The notes beneath the pieces are model-generated. The model saw only the letters and a program-made list of their open reading frames with translations. It ran no database searches and was not told where the DNA came from. A DNA stretch of 35,666 nucleotides from Flavobacterium muglaense (lineage in GTDB: Bacteria; Bacteroidota; Bacteroidia; Flavobacteriales; Flavobacteriaceae), in assembly GCF_014305155.1 (NCBI RefSeq), contig NZ_JACRUK010000040.1:1-35666 (forward strand). The letters are read 5' to 3'. Below are positions 14,937 through 23,782 of this stretch, one piece after another (positions within the stretch are counted from its first letter, which is position 1; the number at the start of each line of letters is the position of its first letter). A program made the translations under genes and the position numbers.

Positions 14937-17231
14937 TCATCTAATAATCATTACTTTTTTAACCTTGGTTTCAACCCCATCCTGAGCCGAAATAAAAATC
15001 ATATAAACACCCGAAGCTACTTTATATTTACCAAAAGCGGTAGTATCCCATTCGATTGTTCCTCCCTCAGAAGTCGTTTCATAAACAAGATTCCCTTCGA
15101 TATCTGTTATTTTAACGTTGGCTTTATTGATTAACCCTGCTATTTTAACCGTTCCTTGGTAATCTGGTCGCACTGGATTAGGATAGACATAGGCTTGTGT
15201 CAAATCCTCTTTGGCCCCAGTAGCAACTCCTTTAAAAGAGACTAAACCTTTGGCAGTGGCAATAAAAACCTCACCAGTGGCACTATTAATATCAATATCA
15301 TTAATTGCATTACTTGGCAAAGGAGAATTACTGATCGTAAAATGGTAATTCGTTTTTTGACCGTTTGACGATACCATAAAAACACCCGAATCTGCGGTGC
15401 CTATCCATTTATTATTAGCTCCATCTACAGCAATATCCGTTATAAATTGTTCGTATAGTAATTCTTGTGCCAAATTATCTTCCAGTATAATAATTGCATT
15501 GGTTTTGAGCTGATTGTCTGTTTGAAAACTTCCCACACTTGACAAAACCCTCAACCCCTTGATTGTCCCTATCCATAATTGGTTTTTATTATCAACCGCT
15601 ACTGCTCGAACATCCGAAACAGGTAAATTACCTGTATCTGTCCCAAAAGTAATTTTCTTAAAAACACTACCATTTTCATTAAATCCAATAACGCCATCTT
15701 TATTGGTTGCCATCCATTTGGTACCATTTTGATCAATAACCATTCTACCAAAACTATTATTCTCACTTACATCAAGAATGTTATCCATAGCATAAGATTG
15801 CCATTGTCCCGTAGTTCCTAAAACTTTTAAACCATTTTTAACCCTACTGTTGGTTACCCATAGCTTGCCAGATTTATCAAATGCCGCACCGTTTATTCGT
15901 ACATCATAATAGTTAGCTCCTGCAAAAGTCAATGTTTCCAGTCCACTATTGGTTTGATTGTACAAAAATGAAGGTACATTATTGACCACTTTTAATAGCC
16001 CTGAAAAAAAAGAACTCATATAAACTTCTTTTTCATTGTTAGGATTAATAGTAACCCTACTAATGGATTTTGCTCCCAAAACAGCCTCATACGGAATGTT
16101 TAGCCAGCCTGTTTCTGAATATTTACTAATACCGTAATTGTCCAAGGGATACGGATTGTAATCCACTGTATAGTCGCCATACACTGCCCAAAGTGAACTA
16201 GTAGTAGCTTGTAGCGAAAAAATATTATTTTGCAAAGGCCCCATAGGAGTTATATTCTCAAATACCGTAGCGGTTATGGCTGCTGTAAACAAACCATTTT
16301 TTTGCGTCCCTAGATAAAGTACATCTCCTATACTAGTAGCAGCGCTAAATGTAATTCCAGATACTGGGATTTGACTGCTGTTCACTTGCCGAACTAAAAC
16401 CAACTGTTGGTTGTACACAAAGACTGCAGTAGCCGTGGTCGCTATTAAATACGAATCGGTTGCTCGAATATCTAAAACAACTTGTGACAGTGAAAACAAA
16501 GGCGAAAACACATTTGAGGCAGCATTATACCTATGGATATTTCCAGAAGAATTTACAGCCATGAGCTCTGTACCAAAAGTTGCAATACCCGTCCAATTTC
16601 CTGCTACAACTTGCTGCCATTGTGCAAAATCATTCAGGTTTTTATTGGTTATTGTTGCTCTACGCACCCCATTATTAGTGGCAGCATAAATATATCCATT
16701 GAAAATAGTGGTTTGCGAAACGATAATTTCGGTACCATTGTCACCTATAAAATAAGTATCCCCAAAAAGCATGGTTGCTAGATTAAACTGTACAATACCA
16801 AAATCACAGGAAACATAAACTATGCCTTGGTATTCCATAAAATGATTCACTCTTTTCAAGCTTGCGGGCAATTGCTTATTAATGATATCCACCACATTAA
16901 GCATGGTCCCATCGGCTTCATTAATAACAATAAGCAAACCATTTTCGTACCCTATAATGGATTTATTAAACTGTGAACTATGGTACAAAGCACTTATAGT
17001 TTGCCCCGAAAGTCCATCAATTGTATTGGTTGTTTTGATCGTATTTGTACTGCTATTTCGGCTAAATAAAGCGTTTTCTGAAGCGGCATAAATAGCACTA
17101 CTCGAAACCGATAGATCCTTAATTTCATTATAGGAAAAATAACCCTGCCATGACAAATTGCTTTGCGCAAATGTGGATTGCATCAATAGGAATAGCAAAA
17201 AGTATAAGGCGATTTTTTTCATTGTTTTCAT
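14937..17231 (-). CDS. porZ: PorZ-like two-propeller protein with type IX secretion tail
   Basis: From the ATG at 17231 the protein has 764 residues (a second ATG at 17222 is equally possible). It opens with the signal peptide MKKIALYFLLFLLMQSTFAQ. The body is made of repeated beta-propeller blades of the two-component-regulator type (for example KWMATNKDGVIGFNENG, QLWIGTIKGLRVLS and NKWIGTADSGVFMVSS). The C-terminal 80 or so residues form a T9SS sorting domain, starting VYPNPVRP and ending GVYMIFISAQDGVETKVKKV. In Porphyromonas gingivalis PorZ is a component of the type IX secretion attachment complex that delivers anionic LPS. Assignment to PorZ rests on length, architecture and remembered neighbourhood. 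Upstream codons to 17306 lack a credible start. Confidence 0.75.
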   Translation of the reverse strand: MKTMKKIALYFLLFLLMQSTFAQSNLSWQGYFSYNEIKDLSVSSSAIYAASENALFSRNSSTNTIKTTNTIDGLSGQTISALYHSSQFNKSIIGYENGLLIVINEADGTMLNVVDIINKQLPASLKRVNHFMEYQGIVYVSCDFGIVQFNLATMLFGDTYFIGDNGTEIIVSQTTIFNGYIYAATNNGVRRATITNKNLNDFAQWQQVVAGNWTGIATFGTELMAVNSSGNIHRYNAASNVFSPLFSLSQVVLDIRATDSYLIATTATAVFVYNQQLVLVRQVNSSQIPVSGITFSAATSIGDVLYLGTQKNGLFTAAITATVFENITPMGPLQNNIFSLQATTSSLWAVYGDYTVDYNPYPLDNYGISKYSETGWLNIPYEAVLGAKSISRVTINPNNEKEVYMSSFFSGLLKVVNNVPSFLYNQTNSGLETLTFAGANYYDVRINGAAFDKSGKLWVTNSRVKNGLKVLGTTGQWQSYAMDNILDVSENNSFGRMVIDQNGTKWMATNKDGVIGFNENGSVFKKITFGTDTGNLPVSDVRAVAVDNKNQLWIGTIKGLRVLSSVGSFQTDNQLKTNAIIILEDNLAQELLYEQFITDIAVDGANNKWIGTADSGVFMVSSNGQKTNYHFTISNSPLPSNAINDIDINSATGEVFIATAKGLVSFKGVATGAKEDLTQAYVYPNPVRPDYQGTVKIAGLINKANVKITDIEGNLVYETTSEGGTIEWDTTAFGKYKVASGVYMIFISAQDGVETKVKKVMIIR

Positions 17232-17285
17232 TGCAATTGATTTACAAATATAACACAAACGAAAGTATTCGTTTTTTGTTGAGCC

Positions 17286-17325
17286 AAAAAAAAGTCTTCC
17301 AACCAAAAATAGGTTAGAAGACTTT
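17286..17325 (-). terminator. Terminator of gdhA
   Basis: On the minus strand a 14-bp stem with one mismatch (arms 17312-17325 and 17291-17304, loop of 7 nt) ends in a run of eight T. It begins 24 nt after the gdhA stop and separates it from the porZ-like gene. Confidence 0.85.
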
Positions 17326-17348
17326 CATTATAGTATAATAAAAAGGTT

Positions 17349-18692
17349 TTATACCACTCCTTGCGCAAGCATAGCATCAGCTACTTTTACGAAACCAGCA
17401 ATATTAGCTCCTTTTACGTAGTCAACATATCCAGAAGCATCCTTACCGTATTGTACACATGAAGCGTGAATAGCAAGCATAATTCCTTTTAATTTTTCGT
17501 CTACTTCTTCAGAAGTCCAGCTTAATCTTAATGAGTTTTGAGACATTTCAAGACCAGAAGTTGCTACTCCACCAGCATTAGATGCTTTACCTGGAGCAAA
17601 CAATAATTTAGCTTTTTGGAAAACAAGAACTGCATCTGGTGTAGTTGGCATGTTTGCTCCTTCGGCAACACAAATACATCCGTTAGCAACTAATGCTTTC
17701 GCTTCGTCTTCGTTTAATTCATTTTGAGTTGCACATGGTAATGCAATATCACATTTTACTTCCCAAGGACGTTTTCCTTCAAAGTATTTAGCGTTAGGAT
17801 ATTTAGCAACGTAGTCACTAATTCTTCCTCTCAATTCATTTTTAATTTCCATTACGTGAGCTAATTTCTCAGCATCGATTCCGTCTGCATCATAAATGTA
17901 TCCAGCAGAATCAGATAAAGTCACTACTTTACCACCCAATTGAGTTGCTTTTTCAGTAGCGTATTGCGCAACGTTTCCTGATCCAGAAACAACAACAGTT
18001 TTACCTTTAAAACTATCTCCTTTAGTCTCCAACATACTTTGAGCAAAATAAACTGCTCCGTATCCTGTAGCTTCAGGTCTGATTAATGAACCCCCAAAAG
18101 AAATTCCTTTTCCAGTTAAAACACCAGTAAATTCGTTTCTTAATCTTTTGTATTGACCAAACATGTATCCAACTTCTCTTCCTCCAACTCCAATATCCCC
18201 TGCAGGAACGTCAGTGTTAGCACCAATGTGTTTAGACAATTCAGTCATGAAGCTTTGACAAAAACGCATTACTTCATTATCTGATTTTCCTTTTGGATCA
18301 AAGTCAGCTCCACCTTTTCCACCACCCATTGGTAATGTAGTTAAACTGTTTTTGAAAGTTTGCTCAAAAGCAAGGAATTTCAAAATACTTAAATTTACAG
18401 AAGGGTGAAAACGCAATCCTCCTTTATATGGTCCGATAGCTGAATTCATTTGAATACGGTATCCTCTATTTACTTGTGTTTGCCCTTTATCATCGATCCA
18501 AGCTACACGAAACATAATGATTCGGTCAGATTCAACCATTCTTTCCAAAAGCATTTTGTTTTGGTATTTTTTATTTTCTTCGATAAAAGGAATCACAGTT
18601 TCAGCAACTTCCAAAACTGCTTGTAAAAATTCCGGTTCGTTTGGGTTTTTTTTAGTAACCGCTTCAATAAAAGTAGATATACTTTGTGACAT
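17349..18692 (-). CDS. gdhA: NADP-type glutamate dehydrogenase
   Basis: Cytoplasmic hexameric enzyme that aminates 2-oxoglutarate with ammonia and NADPH, or the reverse. The 447-residue length is that of the E. coli-type GDH. Landmarks are GPYKGGLRFHPSVN at 87-100, the catalytic lysine K126 in PMGGGKGGADF, DVPAGDIGVGGREVGYMFGQ, and the dinucleotide-binding VVVSGSGNVAQYATEKA. It is monocistronic: its own terminator follows, and it diverges from an outer-membrane-type protein. A 12-bp palindrome lies between its -7 element and start. Confidence 0.97.
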   Translation of the reverse strand: MSQSISTFIEAVTKKNPNEPEFLQAVLEVAETVIPFIEENKKYQNKMLLERMVESDRIIMFRVAWIDDKGQTQVNRGYRIQMNSAIGPYKGGLRFHPSVNLSILKFLAFEQTFKNSLTTLPMGGGKGGADFDPKGKSDNEVMRFCQSFMTELSKHIGANTDVPAGDIGVGGREVGYMFGQYKRLRNEFTGVLTGKGISFGGSLIRPEATGYGAVYFAQSMLETKGDSFKGKTVVVSGSGNVAQYATEKATQLGGKVVTLSDSAGYIYDADGIDAEKLAHVMEIKNELRGRISDYVAKYPNAKYFEGKRPWEVKCDIALPCATQNELNEDEAKALVANGCICVAEGANMPTTPDAVLVFQKAKLLFAPGKASNAGGVATSGLEMSQNSLRLSWTSEEVDEKLKGIMLAIHASCVQYGKDASGYVDYVKGANIAGFVKVADAMLAQGVV

Positions 18693-18716
18693 GATTATTA
18701 GATTATTAACGTTTAA

Positions 18717-18728
18717 GAAAACGTTTTC
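18717..18728. promoter_or_regulatory. 12-bp palindrome upstream of gdhA
   Basis: GAAAACGTTTTC is a perfect palindrome. It lies between a TATCTTTG -7 element on the minus strand (18740-18747) and the gdhA start at 18692, a typical repressor position. The regulator is unknown. Confidence 0.5.
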
Positions 18729-18739
18729 GTTAGAGCATA

Positions 18740-18747
18740 CAAAGATA
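18740..18747 (-). promoter_or_regulatory. -7 element of gdhA promoter
   Basis: TATCTTTG on the minus strand fits TAnnTTTG and lies 47 nt before the gdhA start. No good TTG is found at the expected -33 spacing, so the promoter may depend on an activator. Confidence 0.45.
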
Positions 18748-18935
18748 CAGTTAATGGGACTATTTAAAGAAAAAAATCAAGGATGTTTTATCGATTTATC
18801 TTTTTATTAAACAATCTGTATAATTTCAGCTTTTGAAGTTGCAGTTCTAGAAAAACGTTGCTTTTTTCCTAAGCTTTTTAGCAATTTAATTACTTATTTT
18901 TAATTTTTAATTCAAGGGATCAATGATGTTTTTTA

Positions 18936-18965
18936 TATATTTGTTGGGTCTTTAAAATTTTAAAG
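18936..18965 (+). promoter_or_regulatory. -7 element and 16-bp palindrome before the outer-membrane-type gene
   Basis: TATATTTG (18936-18943) fits the -7 consensus. Seven bases later comes CTTTAAAATTTTAAAG (18950-18965), a perfect 16-bp palindrome, ending 4 nt before the start codon at 18970. It could be an operator or a hairpin masking the ribosome-binding region. Confidence 0.5.
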
Positions 18966-18969
18966 TGAA

Positions 18970-19773
18970 ATGCTAAAACAAATAACCTTATCTCTTATTC
19001 TATTATTTGGATTTTCAAATGGCGTCAATGCGCAATTTGGATTTTCACATGAAGTGGGAATAATAGCGGGACCTGTAGCTTTTCAGTCTGATTATGGACA
19101 ACGGTACGACTTAACCACAAATGCTGGAAATACAGGTATTGGCGTTGGTCTTATTCACTACATCAACTTCTCCTACAAAGCATCTTGTAACTGCTATACG
19201 CCTGACAATTACTTTAATGACCACTTTAAATTACGAAGTGAACTGTCCTATAATAAAACCGAATTAAAGCATTTTGGCGAATGGGTAAGTCCCGATAAAA
19301 CATCAGTGGGAGCTGACCAATTACGTGCCATGCGAGGCAGCACCGCTGTAACAAATATTGGCGTACAGCTTGAATATTTTCCGTTGAGTATCCGAAAATT
19401 CACTGCCGAAATAGGTAGCCTTGGCCCTTTTATTAGTCTTGGAGGTCAGTTTAGCTATTACAATGCCAAAGCCTCATCAACCCTAGGTCCGCTAGGAACA
19501 CCATTAACGACTTTTCCAAAATACCTAACCCCAACTGACAATCGTCCTTATGGCTTTTCAACCGAAGGGGGAACTGTTTGGTCTGTTGTTTCTAGCGTTG
19601 GTACCCGATATAAATTGAGTCCCTTACGTGATTTAATGCTCGATGTTCGTTTTCAATATTATTTTTCAAACTGGGTAGACGGCTTAAATCCTAATCCAGC
19701 AATTTATAAAGAAAATAAAGCTAACGACTGGTTAGTATGGGTCAATGTAGGATATATCTATCACTTGCAATAG
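18970..19773 (+). CDS. Outer-membrane beta-barrel-type protein (THC0290_0291-like)
   Basis: The 267-residue product has a clear signal peptide (MLKQITLSLILLFGFSNGVNAQ). It then has alternating beta-strand patterns with many aromatic residues (FGFSHEVGIIAGPVAFQSDY, VQLEYFPLSIRKFTAEIG, SVVSSVGTRYKLSPL) and ends in WVNVGYIYHLQ, like an outer-membrane barrel strand. Two nearby cysteines (CNC) occur in the SYKASCNCYTPDNYF segment at about 75-89. I recall a flavobacterial family under the placeholder name THC0290_0291 with this opening, of unknown function. It is divergent from gdhA and followed by a strong terminator. Confidence 0.75.
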   Translation: MLKQITLSLILLFGFSNGVNAQFGFSHEVGIIAGPVAFQSDYGQRYDLTTNAGNTGIGVGLIHYINFSYKASCNCYTPDNYFNDHFKLRSELSYNKTELKHFGEWVSPDKTSVGADQLRAMRGSTAVTNIGVQLEYFPLSIRKFTAEIGSLGPFISLGGQFSYYNAKASSTLGPLGTPLTTFPKYLTPTDNRPYGFSTEGGTVWSVVSSVGTRYKLSPLRDLMLDVRFQYYFSNWVDGLNPNPAIYKENKANDWLVWVNVGYIYHLQ

Positions 19774-19792
19774 CCAATAATGGTAAAAAACA

Positions 19793-19832
19793 TAGCCCAA
19801 ATCTACCTCGTGGATTTGGGCTATATTTTTTT
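19793..19832. terminator. Bidirectional terminator
   Basis: An 11-bp perfect stem, TAGCCCAAATC / GATTTGGGCTA (19793-19823), is followed on the plus strand by a T-rich run. On the minus strand it is followed by GTTTTTT. It sits between two convergent genes and can serve both. Confidence 0.85.
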
Positions 19833-19844
19833 TATGAATAGGCT

Positions 19845-20990
19845 CTATTCACTTAAAGCTTGCTTTAGATCATCAATTAAATCATCGATATCTTCGACTC
19901 CTACACTCAGACGCACGAGATGATCTGTAATCCCTACTTCCAATCGTTTTTCTTCTGGAATCGATGCATGGGTCATTAGAGCAGGGTGATTAGCCAGTGA
20001 CTCTACTCCGCCTAAAGACTCAGCCAAAGTGAATATTTTAAGTTTTTCTAAGAAAGTAATAGCGTCTTGTTTTACTCCAGACACAAAATCAAAAGAAACC
20101 ATACCCCCAAAACCACTCATTTGTTTTTTGGCAATTTCATGAAAAGGATGACTTTCTAAACCCGCATAATACACTGTTTTTATTTTGGGATGACTGTTTA
20201 AAAAAGCAGCTACTTTTTCTCCGTTTTCGCAATGTCTTTCCATTCTTAAGTGCAAGGTTTTTATTCCTCTAAGCACTAAAAAACTATCCATTGGCCCTAG
20301 TGTTGCCCCAGTGGCAAATTGTTGAAAATGCAATTGTTTGCCTAGCTCCTCTGTTTTTGCGATTAATGCCCCCGCCACAACATCTGAATGTCCTGCTAAG
20401 TATTTAGTAGCCGAATGCATTACTACATCCGCTCCTAGGTCTAATGGTTTTTGCAAATAGGGCGTTGCAAAGGTATTGTCGACTGCCAAAAGTATATTAT
20501 GTGCCTTAGTGATTTTGGCAATTTCAGCAATATCGGCCAATTTCATTAAGGGATTGGTAGGGGTTTCTACCCAAATCATTTTGGTGTTTTCATTAATGAC
20601 CGATTTAATATTTTCTAAGTCGTTCATGTCAACATAATGAAATACAATGCCTGAATTATGATATATTTTGGTAAACATTCTATAGGTACCACCATACAAA
20701 TCGTCCATTGTAATGATTTCGTCGCCTGCTTTAAACGAGCGCAACAGGCAATCAGTCGCAGCGAGTCCTGATGAAAAAGCGAGTCCTTTGGCACCATTTT
20801 CTATACTTGCCAGCGCTTCTTCTAGGGCTGAACGTGTAGGATTTGCAGATCGGCTGTATTGATAATCACCTACAGGTTTGCCTGGACTTGTTTGTGCAAA
20901 TGTTGAAGTTTGAAAAACTGGAGGCATAACCGCCCCCGTGGATGGGTCATGATGTTGCCCACCGTGTATTGTTTTTGTATTGAATTTCAT
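19845..20990 (-). CDS. Cys/Met-metabolism PLP enzyme (cystathionine gamma-synthase or gamma-lyase type)
   Basis: The 381-residue cytoplasmic PLP enzyme of the trans-sulfuration family has YSRSANPTRSALE at 45-57, FSSGLAATD at 72-80, the PLP-binding DNTFATPYLQ at 171-180, and the Schiff-base lysine K196 in HSATKYLAGHSD. Members interconvert cysteine and homocysteine precursors via cystathionine. Synthase, gamma-lyase and related activities cannot be separated by eye, although the overall sequence resembles bacterial MetB or gamma-lyase (MetC/CGL-like). It is transcribed alone from the promoter at 21022-21051. Confidence 0.9.
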   Translation of the reverse strand: MKFNTKTIHGGQHHDPSTGAVMPPVFQTSTFAQTSPGKPVGDYQYSRSANPTRSALEEALASIENGAKGLAFSSGLAATDCLLRSFKAGDEIITMDDLYGGTYRMFTKIYHNSGIVFHYVDMNDLENIKSVINENTKMIWVETPTNPLMKLADIAEIAKITKAHNILLAVDNTFATPYLQKPLDLGADVVMHSATKYLAGHSDVVAGALIAKTEELGKQLHFQQFATGATLGPMDSFLVLRGIKTLHLRMERHCENGEKVAAFLNSHPKIKTVYYAGLESHPFHEIAKKQMSGFGGMVSFDFVSGVKQDAITFLEKLKIFTLAESLGGVESLANHPALMTHASIPEEKRLEVGITDHLVRLSVGVEDIDDLIDDLKQALSE

Positions 20991-21021
20991 ATCTTTAAAT
21001 TTTACTCGTTTAATGATTACC

Positions 21022-21051
21022 CAAACTTAGTTCTAAATTTATTCCTAACAA
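21022..21051 (-). promoter_or_regulatory. Promoter of the trans-sulfuration enzyme gene
   Basis: On the minus strand TTG (21049-21051), a 19-nt spacer and TAAGTTTG (21022-21029) match the flavobacterial consensus. A short inverted repeat TTCCT-aaca-AGGAA overlaps the -33 side. Confidence 0.6.
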
Positions 21052-21063
21052 GGAACAAGTTCA

Positions 21064-21071
21064 TACCTTTG
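21064..21071 (+). promoter_or_regulatory. -7 element before the DUF3298 lipoprotein gene
   Basis: TACCTTTG fits TAnnTTTG and lies 23 nt before the start codon at 21095. There is no clear -33 TTG at the expected spacing. Confidence 0.45.
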
Positions 21072-21094
21072 TATTAAATTAACACTTTTTAAAA

Positions 21095-21838
21095 ATGAAA
21101 CAAGCAGCATACGCCATTGGATTATTATTTTTACTGGTAGGTTGTCAAAAAGAACTCTCTTTTGAAACGCAATCGTACACTAAAAAATCGGCTTTAGATT
21201 GCACTGACGAATGCCCCGAAATAACGGTCAGCATTCCATTTGCCAGCGGCAAACCAGCCATAAGCGATAGCATCAATAAAAAAGTATTTGCCGTAGTAAA
21301 AGAGATTGTTTACTTTGGCGAAAAACCGTATACCTCAACTGATTACAACGACTTAATTGCCGCATTTATAGGATCGTATGAGAAATTAAAAACGGAGTTT
21401 CCCAATGATGAACTGGGATGGGAAGCTGAAATTGAAGGAAAGGTAACCTACCAATCTGACAGTATATTGAATATCACTATTGACCACTATAGTTATACCG
21501 GAGGTGCTCATGGCTACAAAGGGCAACGCTCGTTATTATTTGACCTCAAAACAGGAAAAACAGTAACTGTAAGTCAATTATTTAAAGATCCAAAAGCGTT
21601 TAAAGTACTAGCCGAAAAGAAGTTTAGAGCACAGTTCAACATACCTGAAGACCAGGAAATTAATGCTACCACTTTTATGTTTGAAGGGGATCAATTTCAA
21701 TTGCCGTATAATATTTTTTACACTGAAAAAGGCTTGCTTTTGTTTTACAACAGATATGAAATTGCTTCTTATGCCGATGGAACGCAGGAATTATTGATTC
21801 CGTATGAGGAATTGAAATCGTACTTGATTGTTAAATAA
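21095..21838 (+). CDS. DUF4163/DUF3298 lipoprotein (RsiV-like domain pair)
   Basis: The 247-residue lipoprotein has a signal peptide ending in lipobox LVGC (C17). The N-terminal half fits DUF4163 (ITVSIPFASG...INKKVFAVVKEIV). The C-terminal half carries the DUF3298 hallmark YSYTGGAHGYKGQRSLLFDLKTGK at about 137-160 and the end LLIPYEELKSYL. This pair of domains is also found in the extracellular part of the lysozyme-binding anti-sigma factor RsiV, but no anti-sigma domain is present here. Its function in Bacteroidetes is not established to my knowledge. Confidence 0.85.
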   Translation: MKQAAYAIGLLFLLVGCQKELSFETQSYTKKSALDCTDECPEITVSIPFASGKPAISDSINKKVFAVVKEIVYFGEKPYTSTDYNDLIAAFIGSYEKLKTEFPNDELGWEAEIEGKVTYQSDSILNITIDHYSYTGGAHGYKGQRSLLFDLKTGKTVTVSQLFKDPKAFKVLAEKKFRAQFNIPEDQEINATTFMFEGDQFQLPYNIFYTEKGLLLFYNRYEIASYADGTQELLIPYEELKSYLIVK

Positions 21839-21856
21839 GGTACTAAACGTTTTTTT

Positions 21857-21935
21857 TAGCCCCGGTAGGAGCGGCATCCTTTTGTAGCTTTCTTTAAGCT
21901 ACAAAAGATACAGCGGATGACGGGATAAGCTCCTG
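21857..21935. repeat. Flavobacterial intergenic hairpin repeat
   Basis: The stretch starts AGCCCCGGTAGGAGCGGCAT, continues into a perfect 12-bp stem (CTTTTGTAGCTT at 21879-21890, AAGCTACAAAAG at 21896-21907) and ends ACAGCGGATGACGGGATAAG. I recognise the AGC-GGCATCC...GATACAGCGGAT frame from intergenic repeats in Flavobacterium. It lies between two convergent genes and probably also ends transcription of both. Confidence 0.7.
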
Positions 21936-21944
21936 AATAAAAAC

Positions 21945-22400
21945 TTAAATAAATTTACGGATCCCAAAAATAGCTCCCAAGTGAATTCCCTCGTGGAAGT
22001 TGTTGAAATCCATGGCGTCTTGCGCATTTTTTAAAATGTATCCAGTAGATGTTGGGTATTCTTTGAAGTTTTCAAAAATTGAATTCTGAACATCAATTTC
22101 TGTTTGATCAATGGTTGTCACCAATAATTTTTGGATTTCGTCAACCTCTTCTTGAGTAGCGTCTTGCTCTGGTTTGGTGCCTTTTTTATATTTTTCGACC
22201 AAGTCATTTGAGATGTTCATAGGCAAGCCCGAAAGCCCGTAAACTAGCATTTGTTGCACGACAACAATATGACCAATGTTCCAGATTAGGTTGTTGTTAT
22301 GTCCTTCAGGAATGGCGTTTAATTGTGCTAATGTGTAGTTAGGCAAAATTTGAGAAAGAATATTTCTACTGGTTCTTGTTACAGCTAGAGTCGAATTCAT
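21945..22400 (-). CDS. DinB-family protein
   Basis: A 151-residue four-helix-bundle protein of the DinB/YfiT superfamily. The start ATG at 22400 is chosen because upstream codons (to 22481) run into the start of the divergent ArsC-like gene and lack family similarity. The metal-site histidines are visible: H44 in WNIGHI, H136 and H140 in NNFHEGIHLGAI. Relatives include thiol-dependent S-transferases using bacillithiol or mycothiol. The substrate here is unknown. It is divergent from the ArsC/Spx-like gene. Confidence 0.88.
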   Translation of the reverse strand: MNSTLAVTRTSRNILSQILPNYTLAQLNAIPEGHNNNLIWNIGHIVVVQQMLVYGLSGLPMNISNDLVEKYKKGTKPEQDATQEEVDEIQKLLVTTIDQTEIDVQNSIFENFKEYPTSTGYILKNAQDAMDFNNFHEGIHLGAIFGIRKFI

Positions 22401-22470
22401 TTTGTTTTTTTTGATAAAAATAATCATTTTCAGTTTCAAATGAATTTTCTTTGCACAAAGATTTGAAATT

Positions 22471-22830
22471 ATGACAAACAAAATATACTATATTGCCTCG
22501 TGCGATACCTGCCGAAAAATTATAAAAACGTTGCCAAAAGGAAACAATCTTGTTTTTAGAGACATCAAGCAAGACCCTTTGACTGAAGCAGAATTAGCCG
22601 AAATGTACCAAGCATCAGGCAGCTACGAAGCCTTGTTTAGCAAAAAAGCACAGTTGTATAAATCGATGAATCTTAAAGACAAATCGCTGACAGAAGATGA
22701 TTATAAAAAATACATATTAGAGCATTATACGTTCTTGAGTCGTCCTGTTTTTATGATTGATGGAAAGGTTTTTACAGGCGGAAGTCAGCAAAGTATGTTG
22801 CAAGTAATGAAAGCATTAAACCATGTCTAA
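22471..22830 (+). CDS. ArsC/Spx-family thioredoxin-fold protein
   Basis: The 119-residue protein has the CxxC motif C11-DT-C14 near the N-terminus and the family ending RPVFMIDGKVFTGGSQQSMLQVM, with an RP at the cis-proline-like position. This matches the ArsC/YffB/Spx group. Arsenate reduction is not implied, since many members are uncharacterised reductases and no arsenic genes are nearby. Its stop overlaps the start of the EamA transporter by 8 nt, so the two are coupled. Confidence 0.87.
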   Translation: MTNKIYYIASCDTCRKIIKTLPKGNNLVFRDIKQDPLTEAELAEMYQASGSYEALFSKKAQLYKSMNLKDKSLTEDDYKKYILEHYTFLSRPVFMIDGKVFTGGSQQSMLQVMKALNHV

Positions 22831-23716
22831 ACGGACAATTGTACTACTAGGCGCAACGATTGTTTCGATAATTTACGGTGTTACTTTTACGATTGCAAAG
22901 GATGTTATGCCGGTTTATATTGATGCATTTGGCTTCATTGTTTTGCGGGTAAGTGGTGCCATGCTACTGTTCTGGGCGTGCTGGTTGTTTATGCCCAAAG
23001 AAAAAATAGATTTAAGTGATTTTCCTCGAATTATTGCTGCGGCTTTTTTTGGCGTGGCATTTAATATGCTTACTTTTTTTAAAGGATTAAGCCTTACTTC
23101 GCCCATATCTGCAGCGGTGATTATGGTAACGACACCTATGATTGTTTTGGTATTATCGGCCATAATAATGAAAGAGAAAATGAAAAAACGAATGGTTGCC
23201 GGAATCCTTCTAGGCTTAGTAGGCACCGGTTTCTTGATTCTTTATGGTAAATCTATTGGCGCGGCTACCAATGCGAGTTTGGGTAATATTTTGGTTTTAG
23301 TAAATGCTATTTCCTACGGTTTTTACCTGATTATTGTTAAAAAATTAATGGAGAAATACAATGCTTTTACCTTTGTAAAATGGATTTATCTCTTTGGTTT
23401 CTTGATGGTATTGCCTTTTGGCTGGAGCCAATTTGAAGCTGTAGATTGGGCAGTAGTTCCTCAAGTTATTTATTGGAAAATAGGTTTTGTAGTTGTTATT
23501 TCGACTTTTGTTACCTACTTGTTGAACTTGCTTACAATGAAGGAGTTAAAACCCACAACGGTTGCTGTTTTTATCTATTTACAACCTTTTTTCGCCACCG
23601 TATTTGCTATTGGTTTAGGGAAAGACGACTTAAGTTTAGTCAAAATTATATCGGCAGTATTGATTTTTGTAGGTGTCTATTTGGTGACCCAAAAGCCTGC
23701 CGACAAAAAGTCATAA
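22823..23716 (+). CDS. EamA/DMT-family transporter
   Basis: The 297-residue integral-membrane protein is predicted to have ten helices in two EamA repeats: the first at about residues 5-140 and the second at about 150-290 (LGNILVLVNAISYGFYLIIVKKL, then LKPTTVAVFIYLQPFFATVFAI). Members export metabolites such as amino acids. The substrate is not predictable. It is translationally coupled to the ArsC/Spx-like gene. Confidence 0.92.
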   Translation: MSKRTIVLLGATIVSIIYGVTFTIAKDVMPVYIDAFGFIVLRVSGAMLLFWACWLFMPKEKIDLSDFPRIIAAAFFGVAFNMLTFFKGLSLTSPISAAVIMVTTPMIVLVLSAIIMKEKMKKRMVAGILLGLVGTGFLILYGKSIGAATNASLGNILVLVNAISYGFYLIIVKKLMEKYNAFTFVKWIYLFGFLMVLPFGWSQFEAVDWAVVPQVIYWKIGFVVVISTFVTYLLNLLTMKELKPTTVAVFIYLQPFFATVFAIGLGKDDLSLVKIISAVLIFVGVYLVTQKPADKKS

Positions 23717-23733
23717 ACCTGAAAAACACTCAC

Positions 23734-23765
23734 TTTGCGGGTTAATGCGCTTTTCATTATCTTTG
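23734..23765 (+). promoter_or_regulatory. Promoter of yicC
   Basis: TTTG (23734-23737), a 20-nt spacer and TATCTTTG (23758-23765) give one of the best consensus matches in the window. It lies 17 nt before the yicC start at 23783. Confidence 0.7.
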
Positions 23766-23782
23766 CTCCTTTATACAACTAT

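Noticed and set aside
22471..22830. Arsenic-resistance function for the ArsC-like protein
   Set aside because: The family is broad and there are no arsenic transporter or regulator genes in the neighbourhood.
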